A stretch of 64,000 bases of DNA, taken from Sceloporus undulatus. Taxonomy: Eukaryota > Chordata > Lepidosauria > Squamata > Phrynosomatidae. This document shows, in pieces, positions 55,345 through 64,000 of this stretch (the first letter of the stretch is position 1; each line of letters begins with the position of its first letter). The stretch lies in assembly GCF_019175285.1 (NCBI RefSeq), contig NC_056522.1, positions 61,927,468 through 61,991,467 on the forward strand. Reading direction: 5' to 3'. Under the pieces are notes generated by a model, which saw nothing but the letters and a program-made list of their open reading frames with translations, searched no databases and was not told the origin of the DNA. A program made the translations under genes and the position numbers.

Positions 55345-55639
55345 GTAATGGGACTTCCACCACGACGACGACGGCGGCGCCTACCGAATGCTAGGCCCGG
55401 TTTGCGCCAGGCCTTCCCTGCCTGAGGGAAGGAAGGGAGGCAAGAGGGAGGCGCCGCAGCTGCTGCTGCTGCTGCTGCTTATGTAAGCGCCCCACATGGG
55501 CCCCCGGGCGGCCTTTCCCTCCGGCTCCGCTTGCTCTGGCACAATGCTGTGGGCACCTTCTGGGTGTGTTTGTGAGGCCTCCCCCCGTTTCTTAGGCCGA
55601 TAAAAGGGGCGGGGGCAGAGGCCCTCCTCCTCCTTCTCT
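55345..55639 (+). other. start of presumed first intron, GC-rich, with a CTG run
   Basis: CACGACGACGACGGCGG opens it. A GCTGCTG run of about eight units lies at 55457-55480. GC content falls after about 55620. Confidence 0.5.
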
Positions 55640-56860
55640 TCCCTGCGAAGGAGGACAAGGAGCCGCAAAATGGAGGGCGCTCCAAAGGACACAGAGGGCC
55701 TCGTTGACCCAAAGGAAGCTGAAAGTGCTTCTATCAGGATGGCCACAGGAGGACCTGGCTTACAAAAGAAAGCCCAGAGTACTCGTGTCAGGGTGGCCGG
55801 GGTCCTCCTCGTTGCAAAGGAGGGCAAGGGGCTGCAAAATGGGGGACACATGCAAGACCTGGCCCAAGAAAAGCCGAGAATACTGATATCGGGGGTGGCC
55901 CTGTGTCCTCCTCGCTGCCCGGAGGACATGGAGGACCTGGCCAGTAAAAAGCCGGAAATGCTCATTGGGATATAAATGCACGCCTCTTGGGAGGGCGTTT
56001 GGGGATCCCTCTTGGGCAGGAGGAGGGCATGTCCTGGGGAAAGAGGACCAAGCAATCTAAGTCCATGCTTCTTAGTCACGCTTGACATGGAGGGCATTTC
56101 GGAATCCCTCCTGGACAGAAGGAGGCAGGGTGGCCTTCTTGCCTCAAAGGAGGACAAGGGGCCACAAAATGGAGGGCGTTCAGAAAACATGGAACACCTA
56201 ACCCCATTTAAAAGCTGAAAATGCTCATAGAAGTATAAATCCATGCTTCTTAGTCATGCTGAAAAGGATTTTGCAATCCCACCTGGACAGAAGGTTGAAA
56301 GGGAGGGCATGTCCTGGAAATGGAGGACTGAGTCTGGTCACCCTGTGGACAGTGGGCTTCCTAGTGATGTTCGAAACGGAGGACGCTTTGGAATCCCTCC
56401 TAGACAGAAGGCGGAAATGTGGGACATATCCTGGTGAAGCAGGGCCATGTCTCTAAGCCCCAGCAGCAGCATCACAGCAGGGAAAGCCTGGCTTCTGAGG
56501 GAGGGAAGGAAGGAAGACGACAAGGGCAGCATGGTCTTAGCAAGCTGGAGACTGCAATTGTGTTAGGGGTCAGGCAGTAAGGAAGGGACAGGGCGACCAG
56601 AAGCCCTAACCTGCAAAGGAGGACAAAGGGACACAAAATGGAGGACATTCCAGAAAACATGTAGGGCCTGACCAAATAAAAGTGACACTCATAGAAATAT
56701 AAAACCCATGCTTCTTAGTCAGGCTCAAAAGGAAGGACATTTTGAGATTCCTCCTGGACAGGAGTTTTAAGTGTAGGATGTGTCCTAGGAAAGGAGGGTG
56801 TCCAGGTCTCCCTGCAAAGGGGTGTCTTATGCCCCTTGTTCCTGCCAGCCTCCTTTTGCC
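55640..56860 (+). repeat. cluster of about five family C units
   Basis: Boxes such as GGAGGACAAGGAGCCGCAAA, TGCTTCTTAGTCATGCTG, AATCCCTCCTGGACAGAAGG, GGGCATGTCCTGG and TCTGGTCACCCTG recur in order with irregular spacing. Open frames of up to 287 codons cross this cluster on the minus strand, but they match no protein and follow the repeat. Confidence 0.65.
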
Positions 56861-57179
56861 CACTGAAGCGGAGAGTGGGACTTGGGGTTCCCTGTTGGTC
56901 ACCATCTTGGGAGGGGGGAATACATTGTAATTGAGCTCCTTCCCTCCCTTTTTGTCCAGTGCACAGAGAATACATGATGGTTATCGTGGTAAACAGAGAA
57001 GATGTTGGGGAAACAGCCATTTTTGAGAGGCCAGTGTACATAGGTCTGTCAGAGGCATGGATTCAAGCCCCTGGTTGGGCCGCCTGGCCCTCTGGGAAGC
57101 AGGGCTTTCATTGTTGAAAGTGAGGGGGGATTGCTTCAAAGAAAGGGTCGGTACTGGCCATTGTAGCCTGCATTCTGTG
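56861..57179. other. no recognised features
   Basis: Nothing was recognised. Confidence 0.35.
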
Positions 57180-57310
57180 TAGAAATCAACAATACAACTG
57201 TGTTAGAATCTGTATGTGGAGAGATCTTGTAGCACCTTTAAGACTACAGTAATTGGAAGAAAGTAGTTGGCAACATGAGTTTTCCTAGGCCTAAGTCCAC
57301 TTCCTGACAT
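57180..57310. repeat. family A arm
   Basis: CAACTGTGTTAGAATCTGTA, GAGATCTTGTAGCACCTTTA and GAGTTTTCCTAGGCCTAAGT form a left arm. Confidence 0.7.
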
Positions 57311-57535
57311 GTATTGTGTGCTGTGTGCCTTCAGGTCATTTCTGACTTGTGGCCACCCTGAAGCCTATCATGGAGTTTTCCTGGCAAGATTTGTTCAGAG
57401 GAGGTTTGCCATTGTCTTCCCCTGAGGTTGAGAGAATGTGACTTGTCAAGGTCACTAGGTCAGGTTTTCATGGTTGAGCCACAATTTGAACCCTGCTCTC
57501 CAAAATCTTAGTCCAGATACTTAAGCCTAGTCCTA
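57311..57535 (-). mobile_element. ACA-type tRNA SINE
   Basis: GTGTGCTGTGTGCCTTCAGG, TTGTTCAGAGGAGGTTTGCC, TGACTTGTCAAGGTCACTAG and TTTGAACCCTGCTCTCC run tail to head. Confidence 0.8.
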
Positions 57536-57755
57536 TATACTGTATTTGGGAATAAATCTCATGGACATCAATTGGAAGTGAGATTCACTAAACATCATGG
57601 AAAGGGGCTAGAATACCGTAAAGATACTTGAATACAAGATGCTGTAGGCTATATTTCATAAGAAGGAAAAGTGGAAAAAGCATCTCAGAATATTATTTGT
57701 CTTTTAAAAAAACATTAAATTCATTGGTTGTTGTAAATGGGCAGGAGAGTTAAGT
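57536..57755. other. no recognised features
   Basis: Nothing was recognised. Confidence 0.3.
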
Positions 57756-57950
57756 CCAAAACATGCCGCAGAAATAATCCAGTTTGAGACCACTAACAGC
57801 CCTGGTTCAGTGCTAGGGAATCCTGGGAATTGTGTATTGTGGCACCAGAGCTCTCTGACAGAGAAGGCTAAATGTCTCACAAAACCACAGTTCCCAGGGC
57901 AGGTAAAGTGATCTCAAAGTGGATTATTTCTGCAGTGTGTTTTGGACCTT
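57756..57950. repeat. family B foldback MITE
   Basis: GTCCAAAACATGCCGCAG, AATAATCCAGTTTGAGACC and GTGCTAGGGAATCCTGGG are mirrored by CACAAAACCACAGTTCCC and TTCTGCAGTGTGTTTTGGAC. The right arm lacks the CCTAGC section. Confidence 0.75.
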
Positions 57951-58132
57951 AAAGGCGCACACACATACATCATGGAAAGATGCCATTAATGGTGTAGTCT
58001 GTTACCTGCAGACCATGATGATGCGATACAGTCTGGGTGTTATAGATGGGCTTTGACTCACTTGTGGACTCTCTTGGGTTTAACCCCCAGTCAGTGACCC
58101 AAAATATTTTTCAGGTAGAAGCTAGCACAGTA

Positions 58133-58355
58133 CAGTCGCACCCTCCTCATCCGTGGATCCTGCATCCATCAATTCAAACATCCATGACTTCAAAACATTC
58201 TAAAGGAAGTCCAAAAGCAAACCTTGATTCTGCCATTTTGTATAAGAGGCACCATTTTACTAGACATTATATATAATGGGACATGAGCATCCACAGATTT
58301 TGGTATCCATGGGGGAACCAAACCGCAAAGGATATTGAGGGCCCACTTTAGTGAG
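58133..58355. mobile_element. Tigger-like MITE
   Basis: TACAGTCGCACCCTCCTCAT begins it. ATCCACAGATTTTGGTATCC and GGGGGAACCAAACCGC form the right side. The copy at 63372 shares AAAGCAAACCTTRATTYTGC and CATTTTRTATAAT-like strings. Confidence 0.6.
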
Positions 58356-59267
58356 AAGACTGCTGGAGCCTTGACCTCCTCCCCTTGTATGTTGTTATTG
58401 TTGCCTTTTTGTTTGTATGAGGCTCCTTTTGTGGAGATAATGTGTTTGAAAATAAGTTTTGGCTATCTGTAGTTTGTGTAGATCTGGATAACATTTCAGT
58501 TGCATATCTGCAACTGTGATGCAAGAAATGGCTGGTTCAAATTTTACCTCATTCATGAGTTGATTATCTGGTCCATTCACCCACACACATTTCACTTTAC
58601 CAAGATCTGTGTGGCTTTCTTTTGCTTTCTCAGAGTACTGTCTCTCCACACTTCAGGCATTGTGTTTAAAGTAGGAAGCTTATTGTCAGGATTGGAATAA
58701 ATAAAAATCTTAAATCAAGGTCAAAGCTTGGTTTAATATCCTTGCTTGTATCTTTCCAGCTAATCATATACGCCCAAGTCAAGAAACAATCATGGTCACT
58801 TAATTAATTAAGGGAATGTTGAGCTACATGAGGTTGAGAAGGAAAGACCAGGATTGGTGTGAGGATGGAGCATCTGGGAGCTAAGTGTGTGCATATCTCA
58901 GTTTCTAAGCCTCCTTCTGTAATAAGGGATAATGTTTGCTTCTAGTATGCAGGTTTGTTGGTCTTATGGGATCATGAATGTGGAGTTCTTCAAGCACTTG
59001 GGGAAAGTGTTAAATAGGAAGCAGCATTATAATCTTTTAAATGGGATTAACTGTGCAATCCCATAGAGGTCTGCACAGAAATATATCCTGCTGAGCACAT
59101 TGGGACTTGCTTCCAGATAAATGTGAGTACAATTGTAGCATTTTGTTTGTGTCTTTCAGGGTAGTTGTTAAGGAAGAAATTTCACTTGCTTGTGTGTGTG
59201 AGTGGGTTTGGGAAACAGTGCTCTAAAATGACTTTTCTTTTCTAAAGGAAATATAGCTACCAACGAA
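58356..59267. other. presumed intron without recognised features
   Basis: No exon or repeat family was recognised. Confidence 0.35.
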
Positions 59268-59492
59268 GAGAGGCAGTATGGTGTAGTAGTTTGAGTGGAC
59301 TAGGACACTTGGGAGACCAGGATTCAGATCCCTGCTTGGCCATGAAAACCCACCTTGGGCAAGTCACACTCACTCAGCCATATAGGAAGTAAAAGGCAAA
59401 TCCTTCTGAACAGATATTGCAGAGAAAACCCTATAATAGGTTTGCCCTAGGTTGCCATAAGTCAGAAATGACTTGAAGGCACACAACAACAA
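59268..59492 (+). mobile_element. ACA-type tRNA SINE
   Basis: GGCAGTATGGTGTAGTAG and GGATTCAGATCCCTGCTTGG form the head. ACCTTGGGCAAGTCACACTC is the body. TAGGTTGCCATAAGTCAGAA and GACTTGAAGGCACACAAC are the tail. Confidence 0.85.
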
Positions 59493-59567
59493 AGCTTCCA
59501 ATATGCCCTGATCCATGTGATCAGAGTTCGATAAAATTCTCTGAAGATCTGAGTGGTGAGCTTACTA

Positions 59568-59823
59568 CAGTGGTACCTCGGGATACGAAATACCCAGGTT
59601 ACGAATTTTTCGGGATACGAAAAAATCCCATAGGGATTTATTGTTTCGGGTTACGAAAGTTTTTTCGGGTTACGAAAAAACTCTGGCGCTGTTTTAAATG
59701 GAGCCGCGGCAGAGCCGCGGCTTTTTTCCCCATTAGCGCCTATGGCAATTCGGGTTACGAAGGTTTTTCGGGTTACGAAATTAGCCGCGGAACGAATTAA
59801 TTTCGTAACCCGAGGCACCACTG
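59568..59823. mobile_element. mariner-type MITE, 256 bases
   Basis: The ends CAGTGGTACCTCGGGATACG and, inverted, CAGTGGTGCCTCGGGTTACG are flanked by TA (59566-59567, 59824-59825). It is close in sequence and length to the copy at 35044-35297, so the family was active fairly recently. Confidence 0.85.
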
Positions 59824-59825
59824 TA

Positions 59826-60159
59826 TTTAATATTATCATAAAATCATGACAGATTCTAGTACTTTTGAGTTTTTAAAGGCATGCATATTCTAGCAGACTG
59901 TGGAATAGCTGGCGTATAAAAACATTTTAAAACTTTAAGCCTGTTGAGTCTTAATTTCTTCCTTTGCTGTCTTTGGTTGTCACTATTCTAGTTGATACAG
60001 AAGCTGAAAACTGTTTGATCATGAGTCAAGCAATAATTCTGAATTTTCATGGGCAAAAAAAGGACTCTTATTTTTTTTAATTTCATTTATATGCTGCCTT
60101 TCTCCCAATTTAAAGATTATATATTAAAAGCCTGTTTGAATAAAAATGTCGTTGCCTGC
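59826..60159. other. presumed intron, with a short retroposon tail
   Basis: TTTAATTTCATTTATATGCTG and CCTTTCTCCCAATTTA at 60080-60115 form a SINE-type tail. Otherwise nothing was recognised. Confidence 0.35.
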
Positions 60160-60560
60160 TGGCAAAAGGAAAGCAGGGAGAGGGACAACCTAGCCTCCCA
60201 TGGAAGGGAGTTGCAGAGGGTGGGAGCAGTCACTGAGAAGGTGCCCCCTTCTCTCTCTCTCCCTCTCTCTCTCTCATGCTCTCACCAAATGAGCCTGTGA
60301 TGGTGGTGAGACCAAGAGAAGGCTTCCTCTGAAGATCTTAGACTTCTTGCAGGTTTGTATGGGGAGATACAGTCTTTCATATAGTCAGGAGCCCAGTTGT
60401 ATAGCACCTTATAGGTCATAACCAGCACTTTTAATTGTTTCTTGGAAACAAACTGGTAATTTCAATAAGGAAGTTGCATGCTCCCTCTAACTGACCATCG
60501 CATTTTGAACCCACTGAAGCTTCTGAACAATTTATAAAGGCAGTCCCACATAAAGTATGT
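60160..60560 (-). repeat. LINE-related interspersed repeat
   Basis: CCATGGAAGGGAGTTGCAG, GTTGTATAGCACCTTATAGG, CATAACCAGCACTTTTAATT and ACCCACTGAAGCTTCTGAAC recur in part at 15330. A CT run lies at 60252-60276. The family is old and I could not name it with confidence. Confidence 0.45.
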
Positions 60561-61433
60561 TACAGTAAGACTTGTAAGAAGGCTAGTGTACTTATTTCAA
60601 TATCTGCTGTCCAATGGAATCAATACTTCTGAATCATTAAATAAACAAGTACTAGGCAACAAGCTATCTGTTTTGCTGAGCTTCTTAATTTTTTGTTGTG
60701 TTTGTTATGCTGCTTTTATCTGCTCGTCTATGGTTTGTATCTAGTTGAAAAGCTTATTTTTTGTTATCTTTAAAACATTTAGATGAAAGGCAATATGATC
60801 TTAGACTATTTGGCAAACATATATCAAAGGTTTAGTAGAATTATAGAGTTGGAAGAGACCACAAGGGCCATAGTATATTTCAGAGTAGATCCTAATGAGC
60901 TGAAACAACTTTTTATATGTTGTAATCAAATGTTCTCTTTAATGGGAAAGAAGAGCAAGATGTATAAGTTATGTGCACAGCTTCTACAATCCCAGTAATA
61001 GTTGCAGTGTTATAATGCATAGGCAACTCATGAGCTGGGTAAATTGGTGAATCACTTTAATATGGGCTGAATAACATGGCCTCCCAACTTGAACTTTTCC
61101 AAACCTGCGTTTGTTTTTCAGCCTTCATTTTGGACATCTGCTTATGACTTTTATAGTGAATTAGAATAATCTAGTGGAAGAGAACCCCAGAACTGCTTTC
61201 CTGAATGATGATTTCCTGGTTTTCTAAATAAAAGATTGCATTTGGGTGTTTTAAATTAGTTTTTTTTACGGAGAGAGCATGACTTGGGACTGCAGGCAGT
61301 GGCCTGCTTAGGGAGTGGGCCATGTGACTGCCGCAGTCCTGGCCTGAATAGGGCTGGAGTGGCCATAGGCCCCTACTTCCTGGCCCTCTGCTTCGCTTCA
61401 TAAATAAAGGTTAATAATAATAATAATAATAAT
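60561..61433. other. presumed intron with a CR1-type terminus fragment
   Basis: AATTATAGAGTTGGAAGAGACC at 60839 is a CR1 3' terminus fragment. A TAA run lies at 61412-61434. No exon was recognised. Confidence 0.4.
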
Positions 61434-61606
61434 AAAATCCTGACTCAGCCATGTTAACCCACTGGGTGACCTTGGGCAAGTCACACTCTGTCAGCATTGG
61501 AGGATGGCAATGGAAAACCTCCTCTGAAGAAAACTCCTTGATAGGTTCACCTTAGGGTTGCCATAAGTTGGAATGACTTGAAGGCACACAGCAACAACAG
61601 CAAGTT
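61434..61606 (+). mobile_element. ACA-type SINE, head missing
   Basis: GACTCAGCCATGTTAACCC, ACCTTGGGCAAGTCACACTC, GGGTTGCCATAAGTTGGAAT and GACTTGAAGGCACACAGC give body and tail. Confidence 0.8.
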
Positions 61607-62078
61607 CAAAAACACCTGAAGGGCCATAGTTCCCCACCTCTGCTCCAAACTTTTTTTAAAAGTGTTATATGTTCAGTATCAACAATCTCTGGGTTTGGCA
61701 GTAGTGATTGAAAGTGGAGGGATTTCATTGAACTGGGGTGTGATCTTGAAGCCTGTAACATGGTCATTCATATATCTTTGTTCATGAGAGAAAATGAATT
61801 GGTTCTACTGCATGATGTGATTGGAATTACAGTGAATGCAAAACATGTGTTACAGAGAAACAGAAGTCTGATCTTAACAGGGTCATCAGTACATCTTCAT
61901 GTCTTATGGTCTGCCAGTTAAACTGCTTTATGAAGGAAAGTGTATCAATGCATAGGAAAGCAGCTAGCTCCATTGCCTCTGTTACGATTTTCTGGATATT
62001 GGATATTATCTGTCTCTATTGTAAAGGAAATTAGATAGTAGTACCATAATGACAGAAAGTTATGCTTAGATTTCTATA
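61607..62078. other. presumed intron without recognised features
   Basis: Nothing was recognised. Confidence 0.35.
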
Positions 62079-62694
62079 ATGTGCTCTACATGGGGCTACC
62101 TTTGTACCAAGTTTGGAAGCTTCAATTGATCCAGAATGCAGCAGCCAGATTGGTCACAGGATCACCTAGATCGGACCATATTACACCAGTCTTAAAATCT
62201 TTACATTGGCTGCCAATCAGCTTCCGAGTGCAATACAAAGTGTTGGTTATTACCTTTAAAGCCCAACATAGCTTGGGCCCAAGTTACTTGAGGAAATGCC
62301 TCTACCTACAGAATCCACCTCGCACTCTCAGAATATCAGGGAAGAATTTGACTACCCAAAAGCAAGACTAACAACAACTTCCCACGAGACATTTCTGATT
62401 GCAGCCCCCAAATTGTGGAACAATCTACCGGAAGAGATCCGTCTTATTGCCACCTCAGAAGCTTTCAAGAGGGCATTTAAGACAGATCTCTTCTGGGCCT
62501 ACCCACCTGACCTGTTCTGACGACCCTGAAAGAACCCCACCCAACCATGATAAGATGGAAATAGACAGCAAGCTAACTTTTAGTAATAGTAGTGATATTG
62601 TGATTTTACTGAATATGTTGTAATGTGTATGTTTTTATGCTGTGATCCTGCTTCAATCCATAGAGAGGCAGAAAAATATAAATAAATTTGTTGT
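62079..62694 (+). mobile_element. L2-type LINE, 3' end
   Basis: The frame reads KLQLIQNAAARLVTGSPRSD and [20 protein letters not shown], then [17 protein letters not shown]. After a frame change it goes on with [20 protein letters not shown] and FKRAFKTDLFWAYPPDLF. This is the C-terminal part of the L2 reverse-transcriptase protein, followed by a short 3' UTR and a GTTGTT tail. 5'-truncated with at least one shift. Confidence 0.85.
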
Positions 62695-62957
62695 TGTTAT
62701 GCGGGCTGCATATTAATGATTTGCTAGCCTAAATAGGTGGTGCCCTTCTAATTGTGTAGAGTACTTGTAAAATTTGGAGTTTGTTTGGGATGGTGTGGGG
62801 GGATGCCAGCATACTTTCACTCTGATTAGAATGTTTCCAGCTCTGAGTATTGACATTGTGGCAGCTTAATGTTGCAGAGCCCAACTTGTATTTTTTGTAT
62901 TTAAATGCTGTGTTAATTGGGCCTTACTGTCATGTATTTCTAAGATTTCAGGCTTGG

Positions 62958-63017
62958 TAAATTAGGGTTGACATAAGTTGGAAATGACTTGAAGGCACAC
63001 AACAACAACAACAAACA
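62958..63017 (+). mobile_element. ACA-SINE or BovB tail
   Basis: AGGGTTGACATAAGTTGGAA and ATGACTTGAAGGCACACAAC followed by AAC repeats are the shared 3' tail alone. Confidence 0.7.
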
Positions 63018-63371
63018 TTTGCATGCATGCATACAGGCTTAGTTTATGGCTGATGTGTTGATAGAGAGACTTTTTATATAACCCTTCGTCTGATTGAATC
63101 ATAAATATAGAGAGCATGAACAAATACTTCATGGCACTTAAAGCAAAGAGAGAGTGTGATTCAGAGTGTACCTTCAGAGTGCACATTCTCAATTTGCAGT
63201 AATGGGAGTGTTAAATGTAAAAGGAAGAAGATTATTTTTGCCATTTTTCATTAATTGTATGAACAAGTCCATAATCCTAAAATGATTTGCAGGTCTTGTT
63301 CCTTTGAAGTGTTTGATACTTGCTTGTACTGTTGGTAGTGAGGGTTCCACTGGATATTAAAATTTAGTAAG
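63018..63371. other. presumed intron without recognised features
   Basis: Nothing was recognised. Confidence 0.3.
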
Positions 63372-63590
63372 TACAGTCAGACATCTGTATTCACAGATTT
63401 TTTTATCCACGTATTCAAGCGCTCCCAAAAAAGCAAACCTTAATTTTGCCATTTTATATAATGGAAATCATTGTACTATGCCATGGTTTTTAATGCGATA
63501 TGGACATTCATGGATTTTGATATTAAAAAAAAAGGGGGGGGGGGCCTGGAACTAAACCCTAGGGTATACTAAAGGCTCACTAGTTTTTCC
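63372..63590. mobile_element. Tigger-like MITE
   Basis: TACAGTCAGACATCTGTATT opens it. GACATTCATGGATTTTGAT and the late TATACTAAAGGCTCACT close it. An A-then-G run (63526-63543) lies inside. It resembles 58133-58355. Confidence 0.55.
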
Positions 63591-64000
63591 ATACTGTGGC
63601 ACAAAACATTGACATAGTCTGACAGTTTAGTAAGCAATATTCTTTCAGTACATTGTGATGTTCCCTGAGTTGGTTTCAAGATATGTTAGCACTTTTCCTA
63701 TCTAGCACATGAACCTTTAGTTACAAAAACTACTTTTATTGTTCAACAAGCACTCAGCATGTGGCAGCCTTGTATGATAATGTTTTCCCAAGTGGCAACC
63801 TTAGTTAGATAAATATATGGCAAGCTGTTTAAAAATCATACTGCAGTGATTTTCCTGTCCAATTATTTTATTACTAAAGTGTTAACCATTTTGATTTATA
63901 GACATCATGACTTATTTATGGCACACTGAAAATAATTTTGATCTATCGTTTTTGTTTAATTGATGAACAACCCTTGATTTTAATGGCTAAAGAGTTATTT
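63591..64000. other. window end, no recognised features
   Basis: Nothing was recognised. Confidence 0.3.

Larger units (their letters stand above)
54840..55345 (+). promoter_or_regulatory. CpG-island promoter of an unidentified gene
   Basis: CpG density jumps at GGCGCGCGACGGCCGTTGGC and stays high to about 55380. A ZNF143-type site lies at 54953-54972 and a TCTCGCGAGA palindrome at 55072-55081. Both are hallmarks of constitutive, TATA-less promoters. A GGCGG/GGGCGGG box is near 55128. The transcript probably runs to the right, because the best splice donor lies on the plus strand. A bidirectional promoter is possible. Confidence 0.75.

Noticed and set aside
54956-55348. 130-codon open frame across the CpG promoter as a protein
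   Set aside because: It begins at the ZNF143 site upstream of the likely start site, is low complexity (EEEEE, KKK) and has no homology I recognise.
55381-56244. 287-codon open frame on the minus strand
   Set aside because: It runs through the CTG run and the family C cluster. The protein is compositional and has no recognised domain.

Overview
The window is vertebrate nuclear DNA, almost certainly from a squamate reptile (a lizard, probably iguanian). It has spliced genes with GT-AG introns. Its repeats are typical of squamates: tRNA-derived SINEs ending in ACA repeats, a Sauria-type SINE ending in ACCTTT repeats, BovB LINEs, CR1 and L2 LINE 3' ends, and many foldback DNA elements. The species cannot be fixed from the sequence alone.

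One protein gene lies complete in the window on the + strand: SRD5A2, steroid 5-alpha-reductase 2. Its five coding exons are at 844-1158, 36244-36407, 39549-39650, 41477-41627 and 43217-43283. All splice sites are canonical. The lengths of exons 2, 3 and 4 (164, 102 and 151 bases) are, from memory, those of the human gene. Intron 1 is 35 kb and is filled with repeats. Exon 1 as given carries one base too many in a run of seven C (1089-1095). Either the assembly is wrong there or this allele is shifted. With six C the exons give a 265-residue enzyme with the key Glu, Tyr, His and Arg residues in place.

A second gene starts at about 55 kb. A CpG-rich block (about 54840-55345) carries a ZNF143-type site, a TCTCGCGAGA palindrome and a likely non-coding first exon ending in a good donor at 55344/55345. 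No coding exon of it was found before 64 kb, so its identity is open. The human neighbours of SRD5A2 are MEMO1 and XDH.

Everything else is repeats or unremarkable intron and intergenic DNA. Recurring families are lettered here. A: foldbacks with GCACCTTTGAGACT arms, probably Penelope-like. B: foldbacks with CTACAGTTCCCAGGATTCC arms. C: a unit of about 230 bases rich in GGACATGTCC-like boxes. D: TIR elements with ATACAGAC ends. E: short hAT foldbacks with GACTTCAACTCCCAG arms. Layout: 1-1.2 kb, SRD5A2 promoter side and exon 1; 1.2-5.6 kb, dense A/B/D foldbacks and a tandem run of SINEs; 6.2-7.7 kb, a hAT element with nested insertions; 9.5-10.1 kb, CR1; 12.2-13.3 kb, a GC-rich DNA transposon containing telomere-type repeats; 13-31 kb, scattered LINEs, SINEs and MITEs; 33.1-34.0 kb, a solo LTR; 34.6-35.5 kb, BovB split by a mariner MITE; 36-43.3 kb, exons 2-5; 43-54.8 kb, intergenic repeats; 55 kb, new promoter; 55.6-64 kb, its presumed first intron.

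The mobile elements form one connected set. BovB supplies the 3' tail that the ACA, Sauria and 5S-headed SINEs all appear to share. Two different repeats (A at 15.4 kb and the Penelope-like piece at 54 kb) show hammerhead-ribozyme-like cores and 12-base target duplications.
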